Below, piece by piece: positions 10,172 to 19,817 of a DNA stretch of 61,968 bases; positions within the stretch are counted from its first letter, which is position 1; each line of letters starts with the position of its first letter. Source of the stretch: a virus; IMG/VR virus record IMGVR_UViG_3300027708_000077, positions 1-61,968 of that record; one strand, written 5' to 3'. A program made the position numbers and the translations under genes. The notes below the pieces were generated by a model that made no database searches, was not told where the DNA came from, and saw only the letters and a program-made list of their open reading frames with translations.

Positions 10172-11113
10172 TTAAAGATAATAACTTGTTGTTGGTGGTG
10201 AAATATTTTTTGGTATTTTTATGGTTAATACTTCGTTGATTAATACTGTTATTTTTTTATTTTTATTATTTGGATCTTCAATAACCGGCCATATACTAAA
10301 TTCCCAATCTTTTATTTGAGGATTTGCTCGACGAATTACTTCGCTTACCCAAAAATACGTAGCTTGTGAACCATATTGTCGCGCAATACTAGTCAGATTT
10401 TCACCTTTTTGCACAGTGTGTGTAAAATAACCTCCAAAAGGGGTCAGTGCCTGTGCGTTTAATAGTTTATTATTCTCTTCGTCAATTGTAGCTCCAGTTG
10501 ATACACTTTTCACTGTTGCCGGTACGCCGGGAAAAGACACGGTGTCTCCCTTTAACGACTCTGCGGAACGCATAATTTTGTTCCGTAAGTTGTATCCTTC
10601 TTGATTTAGATTAAAAACATTATTTCCAAGTGCAATTAATGTCAATTTATATCGAAATATCATTGGAGATCTTACCGATCTGCTAATTGAAAGATTTTGC
10701 AATGTTACTTGCCATTGTCCAAATTGAGGTGCATCTGGGGTGGCTATAGTAAGCACCAAAACCGTAGTGGCAGTGTTTCCTTTTTGGCATAACTCGTTAT
10801 ATTTCTGAAATAATGATGTTAATAATTGATAGGATAAATATGGCTGACCAAAAAATCCGGTGACATTAGGATCCCGAAATTGATTTTTTCTAAAACCAGT
10901 TGTTCCCGCAATCTGGATGGTTGTTATTCCTCCCCCAAGATTATCAGCAAATGCTGTTCCGTCAATACTTTGATATATTGCAACTCTTGACGGTTGACTT
11001 ATATCAATTTCTTCTGGCGATACATAAAAACTATAGATCATTATAGGATCACTACTGGCACTATTTGACAAATCGGTGAGGGATATTTCAATATTGGCAG
11101 ATTCCATTGTCAT
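10172..11113 (-). CDS. LysM-containing baseplate protein
   Basis: 313 residues. AAAGGGCAACAATT precedes the ATG. The N-terminal about 160 residues contain SFYVSPEEIDISQPSR and GGGITTIQIAGTTG, a beta-rich pattern I associate with baseplate proteins that cap or initiate the tail tube. A LysM domain follows at about residues 230-300 (HTVQKGENLTSIARQYG, ending VLTIKIP). LysM in baseplate proteins is thought to bind peptidoglycan or to stabilise the baseplate around the spike. It sits directly after the spike gene. Whether the N-terminal part is homologous to T4 gp53 or to another family cannot be decided by eye. Confidence 0.7.
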   Translation of the reverse strand: MTMESANIEISLTDLSNSASSDPIMIYSFYVSPEEIDISQPSRVAIYQSIDGTAFADNLGGGITTIQIAGTTGFRKNQFRDPNVTGFFGQPYLSYQLLTSLFQKYNELCQKGNTATTVLVLTIATPDAPQFGQWQVTLQNLSISRSVRSPMIFRYKLTLIALGNNVFNLNQEGYNLRNKIMRSAESLKGDTVSFPGVPATVKSVSTGATIDEENNKLLNAQALTPFGGYFTHTVQKGENLTSIARQYGSQATYFWVSEVIRRANPQIKDWEFSIWPVIEDPNNKNKKITVLINEVLTIKIPKNISPPTTSYYL

Positions 11114-11141
11114 AATTGTTGCCCTTTGTTAATTGACCAAA

Positions 11142-12077
11142 TCAAGCATTTGCTTTCTTTGCCAATTCTTGCCATAGTGAATTTACCTGTGAAGTAAGAA
11201 TTTGTTGCGATATGTTAAAATCAAGAACTAACTGCAAAAGATCTTTTATGATTATACCATCAATTGAAGTGTTTTTTGATTCCGACGCAATATAAAATTG
11301 CCCCTTTGTCTTTATGTATCCACCCGATGCCCCAAGTGTAAAATTACCCTTGGTATTATCAGTAACCGAAAAAACTCCCTGTTCGGAAATTTTCATTTTT
11401 GTTCCAGAGCCATGATTCAGTACGTAGATATTTGATTTTGTACTTTTGGGAATGTACCATGGATGCGTATTCACATCTATATTGCCTGTTGACACCGGAT
11501 TTCCACTAGCATCTTTTTGCCCATTTATTTTTGTAAGCAACTCCCCATCTTCAGGACGACATATTTTTATATATGTTCCATCTGGAAACGAGAACTCATA
11601 CAAACCTTCCTGTGTCCATCGTTCGTAAATGTTGCTTGAGTGCCTTTCCAATCTCAAACCGGGCGCAGGAAAAGAAATTTCACTAGAACCCGAATCCACA
11701 AATCCTATGCATATAGGATGCATCATCGTTCCGCCGACAAATGCGATAACTGCGATAGCATCTTTTTCTCCGCTAATAGCCGCAAGTCCTCCGGGCGCAT
11801 TGGGATCGGGCGTCTTTATTACTGGTAGCCAGTGAGATCCCTCTTTTTGACTGAAATTTGAAGACATTATACGGACATTATAAAGTGGAGCACTACCAAG
11901 TTGATCAAGAACTCCGATGCATGTCAATGTCCTTTTTGCATAATTAATTGACAACACTCTTGCCAACATAATTCCCGACATGTTTGCATACACATCATCT
12001 TGATCGATAAATGATGTCGCGTTTAATCCGGGATCTCTTGTAAATTTTTTTATTTCTTCTGTTGGATACAAATCCAT
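11142..12077 (-). CDS. Baseplate spike protein (gpV/gp5-like)
   Basis: 311 residues with AAGGATAGAAAA before the ATG. An OB-fold-like start (residues 35-120: SGIMLARVLSINYAKRTLTC, then SHWLPVIKTPDP, then GEKDAIAVIAFVGG) is characteristic of phage spike and VgrG-type proteins, where it carries effluent strands into a trimeric needle. The middle has SNIYERWTQEGLYEF and LNHGSGTKMKISEQG, like the beta-helical stem of spikes. A helical tail ends the protein (LVLDFNISQQILTSQV). No lysozyme domain is present, unlike T4 gp5. Its position after the hub and before the LysM protein fits the membrane-piercing spike. Confidence 0.75.
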   Translation of the reverse strand: MDLYPTEEIKKFTRDPGLNATSFIDQDDVYANMSGIMLARVLSINYAKRTLTCIGVLDQLGSAPLYNVRIMSSNFSQKEGSHWLPVIKTPDPNAPGGLAAISGEKDAIAVIAFVGGTMMHPICIGFVDSGSSEISFPAPGLRLERHSSNIYERWTQEGLYEFSFPDGTYIKICRPEDGELLTKINGQKDASGNPVSTGNIDVNTHPWYIPKSTKSNIYVLNHGSGTKMKISEQGVFSVTDNTKGNFTLGASGGYIKTKGQFYIASESKNTSIDGIIIKDLLQLVLDFNISQQILTSQVNSLWQELAKKANA

Positions 12078-12092
12078 TTTTCTATCCTTGTG

Positions 12093-13706
12093 TTACGGCT
12101 TTTTATTTCTCAATTGAGCATTTACTCCAAGATACGTTCTTCTTGGATTTGAATATGTATCTTGAGGCATAAATTTTGGATACATTTCTGTTATTCCAGT
12201 TCCTCTTGAAACTTGAATTTTTGTAAGGAATTGTGGCGACGGAAAAATCTTGAATGAATGTTCTACTGATTGTACATAATATCTTTCTTCCTGCACACCA
12301 AATTTATCCGAATCATCTGTACCAGTAGAAGGTTTGGGAATTATCAATTCCTGCCCAATTTTTATATCAGGGTTTCCTCTTATGACCAATACGCCAGAGT
12401 ACAATGAATCTGTAAAAGCAAAAACATCAATTATCCATTTGTTAAGCAATGTCAAATGTTCAATAATATCAAGTCTTGCCTGTTTTCCTTCATTGCTGTC
12501 ACTGTTTCTCTTATTCGGTTCTACAGTTTCGAGATATCCTTGCAAGGAGTTTGGCAAAAAAGTGATTTTGGTAACCATCGGTTTATACCCGAATTGTTCA
12601 ATACCAGCCATGTCATAATAAGGATTTATTTGGTTAGCCCCCGGACTATCAGGTAATGCCATTTGCCCACCTGTATCCCCAAAAGCCCCTGTTGCGTATT
12701 GTGTCCAAAAATATGTATATCTATCTTGGTCACTTCTTCGCAACTCTCTTTGAATAATCTGCGATCTTTCAATTGTTATTACTTGTGGCGATTCTTGTGC
12801 CCATGGAATTTTTGTTGAATTTTTTTCATATGAAGGAAATTCATTATTTCCATTCCTATATGGAGTCCACCTGACAATAATATTTGTCAGATCTTCTGTA
12901 TCTTCTGCAAATATTTCAAAAAATGGGCGTTGAATAAAATATTCAATAAATGTCCAATATGTTCCAGTCCAGTTTTGGATAAGAGGAACTTGAAATACTC
13001 CCATGAGAGAATTTGATCCATCATCTGCTACTGTTTTTCCGTCACGTGTAGGAATATTAAATTTTACGTTAAATTTGAAATCGCGCTGTGTTCCAGAATC
13101 TGTCTTGTCTGACATAGAATCTTTCATTGCATTGACAACAAATGCCTCAACCCACTTGTTTATTGGTATCCACGCCTGTCCTTTTGCTGTAGAGTCAGTC
13201 AGCATTGTTAGGCCGGGAAACAAGTTGAATGTTATATTTAACCCATTGTCTTTTGTTACGTTGGTAAAAATATTCCGATCAGCGGTTACAACACTAGGAG
13301 GAACAACCAGCCTCCTATTCTGCAATATCTTTACCATATCATGCCCGGAAATACTGAACATCCTTGAAGGAGCACCGTCTGGACCTTGCGAAGGAGATTC
13401 CGACATTGAAATCTGAGAAACCAATCCCCGCATAATCAATACTGGTTCATTATTTCTTTTACTGGCGCTATTTATTTTTGCTCTGTCAATACGTATTTCC
13501 ACATAATCATTAACTCGTATTGGCAAATCAACCATGACGTTTTTACGAATAATCGGTCTCAAATACAAAGTCCATGTGCCAGCAGGAGTTGTCAATGCCC
13601 GACTAACAGATCCTGACACAACATATTGCGTAAGGTCTAATCCTGCAACGATGACTTTTATTCTGAATGTGTCTATGTTTCCATTTGAGGATTTTGATTC
13701 TGTCAT
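12093..13706 (-). CDS. Baseplate hub protein
   Basis: 537 residues, starting 4 bases after the tape measure gene. The N-terminus (FRIKVIVAGLDLTQYVVSGS, then TTPAGTWTLYLRP, then VNDYVEIRID) is a tail-tube-like beta barrel as found in hub proteins of the gp27 / gpD / XkdQ type. The C-terminal part has GVLVIRGNPDIKIGQELIIP and EERYYVQSVEHSF, a hallmark of these hubs (a ring domain with a ligand-loop end). Hubs form the trimeric baseplate centre that joins tube and spike. Order (tape measure, hub, spike) and length agree. No enzymatic motif is seen. Confidence 0.78.
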   Translation of the reverse strand: MTESKSSNGNIDTFRIKVIVAGLDLTQYVVSGSVSRALTTPAGTWTLYLRPIIRKNVMVDLPIRVNDYVEIRIDRAKINSASKRNNEPVLIMRGLVSQISMSESPSQGPDGAPSRMFSISGHDMVKILQNRRLVVPPSVVTADRNIFTNVTKDNGLNITFNLFPGLTMLTDSTAKGQAWIPINKWVEAFVVNAMKDSMSDKTDSGTQRDFKFNVKFNIPTRDGKTVADDGSNSLMGVFQVPLIQNWTGTYWTFIEYFIQRPFFEIFAEDTEDLTNIIVRWTPYRNGNNEFPSYEKNSTKIPWAQESPQVITIERSQIIQRELRRSDQDRYTYFWTQYATGAFGDTGGQMALPDSPGANQINPYYDMAGIEQFGYKPMVTKITFLPNSLQGYLETVEPNKRNSDSNEGKQARLDIIEHLTLLNKWIIDVFAFTDSLYSGVLVIRGNPDIKIGQELIIPKPSTGTDDSDKFGVQEERYYVQSVEHSFKIFPSPQFLTKIQVSRGTGITEMYPKFMPQDTYSNPRRTYLGVNAQLRNKKP

Positions 13707-13710
13707 TTTT

Positions 13711-16700
13711 TCAACTTACGTTTTTCGCGCCTGCAACAAAATTCACAGTGCCATCCGTCGCATTTATATTAAATGTCAACCCAGTCAGGGCAGTTCTCAG
13801 TGACGTGACAAACGTTGCTCCCATCGCTGATAGCGATCCAGTATCTATGACTGCAACTTGATTACCGGATACGTCCGCACCCTGTTCAAGAAGCCTCTGG
13901 TTATTCTGAGCAAACATATATGACTCCGTTATATTCTTCCCCTCTTTATCGTTAACTTGCATATGCATAGTACTGTTAGATCCTTCAGAACCCTCCCAAT
14001 TGCCCCCTTTTCCCAAAAGCGTTCCTTGCGCAATTTTTTGTCCTTCCGCAAAAGCAGGTGCGTCTTTAATCTGCATCTCCGCAAGAGTAAACAGATTTCC
14101 ACTGTCTCCTCTGAATCGTATTGTTCTGCCTTTATGCGCCATAGCGGAGTCGTCTTCTACAACACTTTCTATTTTACCCGATTCTGGCGCAGCAAATCCT
14201 ATTTGCGTTGCTTTGTCTCTTGCCGTAACATCTATTGCGCCATGGATTTTATCCTTCGCTACGGCACTGGGAGCATTTACTCCCAATGTAACAAGCCCAC
14301 CTGCTGATGTATCTTTTTCATTAGCAGTCAAAGTTGTATTTTTTATACCACCAGCATTATCAATAACCACAAATCCGCTTGCGGCTGCATTTCCCAATGG
14401 CACTGCGCCCGGAGTACTCGGATTGCCCGAAGTACCTGTTTGAAACGATTGAAGTCTGGCAAGCTTCGCTTCACTAGCAACAATATTCCTGTCTCTGTAT
14501 TGCCGCGTCCAAGCATCTTGCTTATTTATGCCTGCGCCAAACCCACGTTCTCTGTTTGCATAACCCTCAATCTCTTCTGGAGTATAGGTTGGTGGAAGAT
14601 CATCCCTAATCTTTTTTAGACTTGTAAGGTTTGCTTGTTCGGTGGCAATATCTTTTTGCAGTTTGTTCGGATCTGCACTCAACTGATTTAGATAGGCAAT
14701 ATCATTTGTAGCGGACTCAACCGCTCTTGTTGCAGCAACACTCTGTTGTTGTGTTGAGAGGTTTGCTGTCTGATATTGAGGTGATTTGGGATCGAGTACG
14801 TAAAGTTTATTTGCGTCTATTATGGCTTGCTGGCTTTTTATTTGCTCAGCATATGAACGACCTTGAGGAGCAATTGGCACAACGGTTTGACCGGCACCAG
14901 TACGAGCTCCTGGCTGGACAGGCATAATCCTGCCACGAGCATCATCTAACTGCTTGTATTGCTCATTCTGATGAGCGTCGTATGCTCCTGATGCTTGACT
15001 TGCAGCATACATTCCCACAAATGGTGCAGCAATCATTGCAATGGGAACAGACCACCCTGCGGTTGGTAGTGCTAAGGCAGCACCAAGCATCAGAGTGCCT
15101 TCGGCAGCAGCCAGCCCAGCAGCAAGCCCCACTCCCGCAGATCCAAGATCTCTATTGACCCATTCGTTCACCGAATCTCGTTGGGGGCCAACTAATGATT
15201 CAAGGCCACTCTTGACAAAAGTCGAATCAACAGTGAACCCGAAACCTTCAGCAGCTCCAACAATCTTTGATACGGCTGCATCCATTCCTCCGGGATATTT
15301 AAGGCCCAATTGCAATGCTTGAAGCGCCGCACCCACATAGCCAAGTTTTTTTAATAATCCACTGAAACTTCCCATCCACTTGGAACTTTGAATGGCAAGG
15401 GTTGTTTTTTGTGACAAACTATTCACCGTACTCGCTACACGACCCGCAAGTCTTGGAGCAAGTGGGGTGGAGGATGTGCCACCCGGTGCAACTGTTGGAA
15501 CAGCCACGGTTTCAGCAACCAGTGGAATAGGTGCTCCTCCGGAGCCAGCAAATTGACCCCCAACTAGACGAGTAGGGCTTCCCGGCACACCGGGACGGGC
15601 AGCAGTAACTGGAACACCTGAAGCATTTGAAACACCTGTAGTATTTGAAATCACCGTAGATGGAGTTATCACGGTAGAGCTTTCTGCTAACGGTGCCGTA
15701 GAACTCCACGCACTTCGTACCGCACCGCTAACAGATTGCATGGCTCCTGATGCAATAGTGGCTTCGCCATAAGAAGCAAACCCTGTTGTTTTTGCCGTAT
15801 CAAACCAATTCGATTTCAATGTGTCTATCGGATGCATAACAGCGTTAAAGGCAGTGGAATTATTTTCAAGAAAACTCACGACCCCAGAAGACTGATTTTG
15901 CGGTGACCTATTTCCTGAACGTTGACGCTCATCTACACGAGCAGGGGGTGGCGGTGCATTGGAAGGGGCAACTGCAATACTTGGGCCACCTGAATTTCCA
16001 CCAAATAGGGGCGCGTCAAAATCAAATCCTAAATTGCTAAGTCCCTGCTCAATAGGATTTATGGGTCCTCCCATTGGCCCTTTTCCTGCACCTTTGTCAA
16101 ATGGATTGGCACTGGGTTGCGGCTTTCCAGAAGGTTTGACGCCAAGGAATGACATCAAAGCAGGCGCGGCTACGGCAGCGGCACCTGCTATCGTTAAAAC
16201 TTGAAGGATTGGCAATGAAAGTATTTTTTCAAGCATGCTCACGATGCCACCAAGTGCAACTGCTGCTGCTGGCCCAAATGTGGCTATTCCGGCAACCCCC
16301 AAGCGAAGTGCCTCTGCAGCAGTACCTCGCTGTCCGGATTCTCCATTAATTGAATTGACTGCAGTAGTACGAGTTTCCGGATCTGTGCCCATGAGCGTTT
16401 GTGCAAATTTGGTAACTTCCTGAACTACTCCACTAAGTATTTGTGCTTGAGATTGCAAACTTTGAAAATCAGCAAGAGTGTTGTCTTTTTCTACATGAAC
16501 AGTATTTGGTCGCTCTAAATTATTTGGCCCTAGACCAATATTTAAATTCTTATTCCCACCAGTCAGCGCAGTTGTTTCTGTCAGTAATTTTTCATACGCC
16601 TCCTTGCCCATTCGCAAGTTTGTTTTTTCATCTTGATCGTAGGCTCCTTCATCTCCACGACCTTGCAGGCGTTGCTGAATTTTATTCACTCCCGCGGTGT

Positions 16701-18714
16701 ATTTTGCCTGTATTTCTTTTTGCATGCGTGCTTCATCCGGACTGAGAAGACCTTGAAGCATGTTGCCTTGTGTTTGCAATGAGACATTGGTTGCTTGCAA
16801 GTTCGTTTGAAAATCATTCGTTGTTGCAGATCCCAAGATTCTTTGTGCCGTTGCCTTTCCCGCATCCTGCAGTTTGTTGTATCCTGCAGATTTGGGCTGG
16901 TCTTTCGGCAATGTCCCTCCTGCTGCGTCTCTATTGGCAGGATCATACGCTATGATCATTTTCTCCAGATCGTTTGTGCTAAAATTGTCACCAAATAATT
17001 TTCTTGTGGTAAATAATGCGTTATTCGCTTCTTCAGACAATCTTTTCTCAGGATGTAATTGTCGATCTTTTAACTCAGCTTGAAGTTTTGCCGCATCCAT
17101 TCCGCCTAGGCCAAGTTTTGCTACATCATTGAATAATTTTTGCTGTACATTAGGGTCTCCACTTGTTGTAGCTCTATTGAATTCGTTAAGTAGTTCCGTT
17201 CCTCCCATCTCAGGATGAGCTTGCTGATATTGTGACAATAACAACGCATTATTACCGCTTCTTGAAACATACGAATCAAGACCTCTTGCAAGTTCAGGAG
17301 CACGTTCCTGCAGTGCTGCGCTTCCTACATTCTGCGCAACCCTATTGGTTATTGCCATGTTTTCTGCAATTGCAGTTACATTGGCAATTCCTCCTCGGGC
17401 AGTGATGGTCTGCGCAGTGACTCCAAGCTCCTGAATGACTTCATCCATGCGATCCATCAACCGGCCGTTGGCTAGCGAATCTCCCACAACTGTGGCAAAC
17501 TGTTTTGGATCCATGGCAAATCCACCAGAGTTTACTCCGTTTGCAGAAACTCCTCCAACAGCCCCGGTCTTGCCCAATGCTTCAAGTGTGTTTTGATAAT
17601 TTCCTCGGCTTGCTCCCAATGCAAAGGCCGTGCCTGCGGAAGCTTCCATTTCGCGAAGCGTATCGTTTGTAGACGCACCGGGCGAAGTTCCCCTTCCAGT
17701 ACTAGCCCCTTGTCCATATCTTGCAGCCGTCTGAGCAAACCCAAATGATTCATTTTGGGACATGCCGGTTTTGTCACCCATGTGACGTATCTGGTCACGA
17801 TATGGAGTGAGTTCTGTAGATCTGTAATCAAGTGTCCTGCGAGACAATTGGCCTACATCGTAATCAAATTTTTCCTGACCTTGCCTGCCAGACGCCATCT
17901 TGATGCCATCCACGATGCCCTTGACTGCGCCAAAGACGCCCTCTGCAACACCAGATAACGTGTTGCCAAATCCTTTGAACAACCCATCACCACCATCGTC
18001 ATCTTTTTTATCGGTAGAGGGAGAAGCAGTTGCGGTACTTTTCCCTTTTTCAACAGGGACGATGGGATATATTTTCTCGTCCGTAAGTAATTTTTGCGCA
18101 GGAAGTAATTTCTGCTCTTCCTGAGGAGGAGGAAGTAATTTTTGCTCTTTGATTACAGTAGTGAGTAATACTATTGCGTTTTTTAAATCACTAGTTTCTC
18201 TGCTTACAATAGCATAAGGAGTAGTGGGGGTGTTATAGGCGGGAGCAGGAAGCACAGGCTGTGGCTGTCTAGGCTCGACAGGGCCTCGTGTGGCTTGGGG
18301 TTGCGGGCCAGATGGCCCGTTTGGCTGTCTGGGTCCACCGCCTTGCTGAGAACCAATACCCTTTGACAAGACTTCCTTGAGTTCTTTTACCTCCTTGGAC
18401 AAAAGGAGCAGGTTATCACCCAGTGTCTTTGTATATTGAGTTGATTCTGAAATCGTTCTTCCATGAGCTTCAAGCCTTGATGAAAAATCATCAAATTTTC
18501 TTGACGCATCAGTAAACGCCGTGCCTATGCCTCCAAGACGACCTCCCAGCGTCTCAATGGATGTTTCAATCTTTCCAAGAGACGCAGTAAATGTTTCCAA
18601 CTTACTGGTATATTCACCAAGGCTTGCAGTAAATTGACCAATGCCACTAGCAACATTGACGGGCGCAGCATTGCTTCTTCCTGTCCGAGTTGGGCCAACA
18701 CCACCGGAACCCAT
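13711..18714 (-). CDS. Tape measure protein with degenerate M23 peptidase-like domain
   Basis: 1667 residues from the ATG at 18714, just after the upstream TAA. A TTG at 18735 would add 7 residues. The N-terminal about 150 residues are coiled-coil-like (repeated FTASLGKIETS type heptads), followed by a Pro/Gln linker. Two hydrophobic Ala/Gly-rich blocks lie near residues 840-895 and 1175-1225, suited to membrane insertion. Around residues 1487-1593 a lysostaphin-type M23 fold is recognisable (HGAIDV, then APESGKIESV, then EGQKIAQGTLLG, then TMHMQV). The zinc ligands H, D and last H are kept. The histidine that normally begins the HxH pair is Thr and the Y-x-HL histidine is missing, so catalysis is doubtful. 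The protein sets tail length, probably a long tail. Confidence 0.88.
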   Translation of the reverse strand: MGSGGVGPTRTGRSNAAPVNVASGIGQFTASLGEYTSKLETFTASLGKIETSIETLGGRLGGIGTAFTDASRKFDDFSSRLEAHGRTISESTQYTKTLGDNLLLLSKEVKELKEVLSKGIGSQQGGGPRQPNGPSGPQPQATRGPVEPRQPQPVLPAPAYNTPTTPYAIVSRETSDLKNAIVLLTTVIKEQKLLPPPQEEQKLLPAQKLLTDEKIYPIVPVEKGKSTATASPSTDKKDDDGGDGLFKGFGNTLSGVAEGVFGAVKGIVDGIKMASGRQGQEKFDYDVGQLSRRTLDYRSTELTPYRDQIRHMGDKTGMSQNESFGFAQTAARYGQGASTGRGTSPGASTNDTLREMEASAGTAFALGASRGNYQNTLEALGKTGAVGGVSANGVNSGGFAMDPKQFATVVGDSLANGRLMDRMDEVIQELGVTAQTITARGGIANVTAIAENMAITNRVAQNVGSAALQERAPELARGLDSYVSRSGNNALLLSQYQQAHPEMGGTELLNEFNRATTSGDPNVQQKLFNDVAKLGLGGMDAAKLQAELKDRQLHPEKRLSEEANNALFTTRKLFGDNFSTNDLEKMIIAYDPANRDAAGGTLPKDQPKSAGYNKLQDAGKATAQRILGSATTNDFQTNLQATNVSLQTQGNMLQGLLSPDEARMQKEIQAKYTAGVNKIQQRLQGRGDEGAYDQDEKTNLRMGKEAYEKLLTETTALTGGNKNLNIGLGPNNLERPNTVHVEKDNTLADFQSLQSQAQILSGVVQEVTKFAQTLMGTDPETRTTAVNSINGESGQRGTAAEALRLGVAGIATFGPAAAVALGGIVSMLEKILSLPILQVLTIAGAAAVAAPALMSFLGVKPSGKPQPSANPFDKGAGKGPMGGPINPIEQGLSNLGFDFDAPLFGGNSGGPSIAVAPSNAPPPPARVDERQRSGNRSPQNQSSGVVSFLENNSTAFNAVMHPIDTLKSNWFDTAKTTGFASYGEATIASGAMQSVSGAVRSAWSSTAPLAESSTVITPSTVISNTTGVSNASGVPVTAARPGVPGSPTRLVGGQFAGSGGAPIPLVAETVAVPTVAPGGTSSTPLAPRLAGRVASTVNSLSQKTTLAIQSSKWMGSFSGLLKKLGYVGAALQALQLGLKYPGGMDAAVSKIVGAAEGFGFTVDSTFVKSGLESLVGPQRDSVNEWVNRDLGSAGVGLAAGLAAAEGTLMLGAALALPTAGWSVPIAMIAAPFVGMYAASQASGAYDAHQNEQYKQLDDARGRIMPVQPGARTGAGQTVVPIAPQGRSYAEQIKSQQAIIDANKLYVLDPKSPQYQTANLSTQQQSVAATRAVESATNDIAYLNQLSADPNKLQKDIATEQANLTSLKKIRDDLPPTYTPEEIEGYANRERGFGAGINKQDAWTRQYRDRNIVASEAKLARLQSFQTGTSGNPSTPGAVPLGNAAASGFVVIDNAGGIKNTTLTANEKDTSAGGLVTLGVNAPSAVAKDKIHGAIDVTARDKATQIGFAAPESGKIESVVEDDSAMAHKGRTIRFRGDSGNLFTLAEMQIKDAPAFAEGQKIAQGTLLGKGGNWEGSEGSNSTMHMQVNDKEGKNITESYMFAQNNQRLLEQGADVSGNQVAVIDTGSLSAMGATFVTSLRTALTGLTFNINATDGTVNFVAGAKNVS

Positions 18715-18715
18715 G

Positions 18716-19405
18716 TTACTGCTGCTCTCCGTCAATATTTTCTGGGCCGTCTATGGAATCCATTGTTTCCCACTCCTCGTCAACCATTTTCCAGAAATTT
18801 TCATCATCCATTCCATACGTCATGTCAACTGATTGTGTTTGCCCTTGGGACGAGGAACCTGCAAATTTTGTGACATGAGCCGGAATAGATTTATTTGTTA
18901 TTCGAGTATATCCGTCATCTTCTTGTATTTCTATTGCCTCATCTTCATCATCATTTGATTCAGGGGTTTGATTATAATTATTTATAGGAATAGTGTAATC
19001 GTCATGAACGCCAAAACCGTTAGGAGGTGGCAACACTCCACCATATGGCCTGAGCATGGTGAATGGAGGCATCTTCAAGTCGGGAGAATCGTCTCCCCAC
19101 TTTCGAATGCCCCATTTTATTTCGGCCCAGAATTGGCGACGATAAAAATCAATATGCGCTGCATCGTAATCTACAGGTTTTTCCTGAAATTCTTGCATTG
19201 AAATATTGTATTGATTTCTATACCATTCAAGTATTTCCGATTGATAGACCCCATCAAGTGCTTTTTTCTTGATGTCTCGTATGTATGATTCGCTATATGA
19301 GTTAACGAAACGAGTTTCGCCAATTCTCCCATTCGCGATAATAATGAAGAAGATCGTCAAACTCGTAGATATTTTCCAGAAACTTGTCAATGCTTCCTGC
19401 GGCAT
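18716..19405 (-). CDS. Tail assembly chaperone, downstream frame (probable frameshift extension)
   Basis: The open frame has 229 codons from an ATG at 19405, but the first 35 codons lie inside the previous gene in another frame and look non-native (TIFFIIIANGRIG). There is no ribosome site before that ATG and no other ATG until residue 71. The more natural reading joins this frame to the preceding 140-codon gene near 19302-19310, giving an extension starting NSYSESYIRDIKKKAL. The C-terminus is acidic (DDEDEAIEIQEDD). Overlapping G/GT-type gene pairs directly upstream of the tape measure are the rule in tailed phages. Both products bind the tape measure during tube polymerisation and are absent from mature virions. 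Confidence 0.7.
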   Translation of the reverse strand: MPQEALTSFWKISTSLTIFFIIIANGRIGETRFVNSYSESYIRDIKKKALDGVYQSEILEWYRNQYNISMQEFQEKPVDYDAAHIDFYRRQFWAEIKWGIRKWGDDSPDLKMPPFTMLRPYGGVLPPPNGFGVHDDYTIPINNYNQTPESNDDEDEAIEIQEDDGYTRITNKSIPAHVTKFAGSSSQGQTQSVDMTYGMDDENFWKMVDEEWETMDSIDGPENIDGEQQ

Positions 19406-19724
19406 ATGCAGGAAGAGATCCGGGAGACTGCGTGATAAACTGCAACATGATGCTCATCCATGTTGTCTCATAGGTTCTGGTATCAACAGTTGCTCCGTTC
19501 AGTGCGGCTGCAACCGCTTTTCCAACCATTCTCTGAGTATTCAAATTTCCACGAACAACAAGGATTTTTCCTGCAGGCCCATCAATTTCATGTGGCTTTG
19601 TAGGGTCATATGCCTTCTTGTCAGAAGCGAAGGAAATAATTGGCTTTTCCTTTTCAATATCTACAATCTTGTCCAGTGAATTCTCATTTTCAGTAGGGGT
19701 TGGTTCGGTGGATTTTGTAGGCAC
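19302..19724 (-). CDS. Tail assembly chaperone (gpG-like)
   Basis: 140 residues from a GTG at 19724, preceded by AAGGAG and a 6-base spacer. The body (residues 45-140) is helical with TYETTWMSIMLQFI and ENIYEFDDLLHYYREW. It has the size and position of the short product of phage tail chaperone pairs. It overlaps the next frame by 104 bases. Its stop lies in TTT CGT TAA C, a weak termination context, and the downstream frame is +1 (equivalently -2) relative to it. The protein is an assembly factor, expected in the infected cell rather than in the particle. The name rests on position and overlap, not sequence similarity. Confidence 0.65.
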   Translation of the reverse strand: MPTKSTEPTPTENENSLDKIVDIEKEKPIISFASDKKAYDPTKPHEIDGPAGKILVVRGNLNTQRMVGKAVAAALNGATVDTRTYETTWMSIMLQFITQSPGSLPAYAAGSIDKFLENIYEFDDLLHYYREWENWRNSFR

Positions 19725-19746
19725 AATATACTCCTTGAATAGATTA

Positions 19747-19778
19747 CGGGCGACGTGACCAGTATATCACGTCGCCCG
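19747..19778 (-). terminator. Perfect 12-bp inverted repeat between tail tube and chaperone genes
   Basis: Arms CGGGCGACGTGA and TCACGTCGCCCG with an 8-base loop. It lies after the tandem TAG stops of the tail tube gene and before the AAGGAG of the chaperone. The U-tract that would follow is poor (TAATCTATT), so it may be a partial terminator, attenuator or mRNA 3'-end stabiliser. Any of these would keep tube mRNA far above chaperone mRNA. Confidence 0.6.
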
Positions 19779-19817
19779 CAATTATGCAATGAATAAGAAA
19801 GTAGTTTGCGTTAACTA

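Noticed and set aside
13711-18714. An active endolysin domain in the tape measure
   Set aside because: The M23-like domain lacks two of the expected catalytic histidines, so activity is not claimed.
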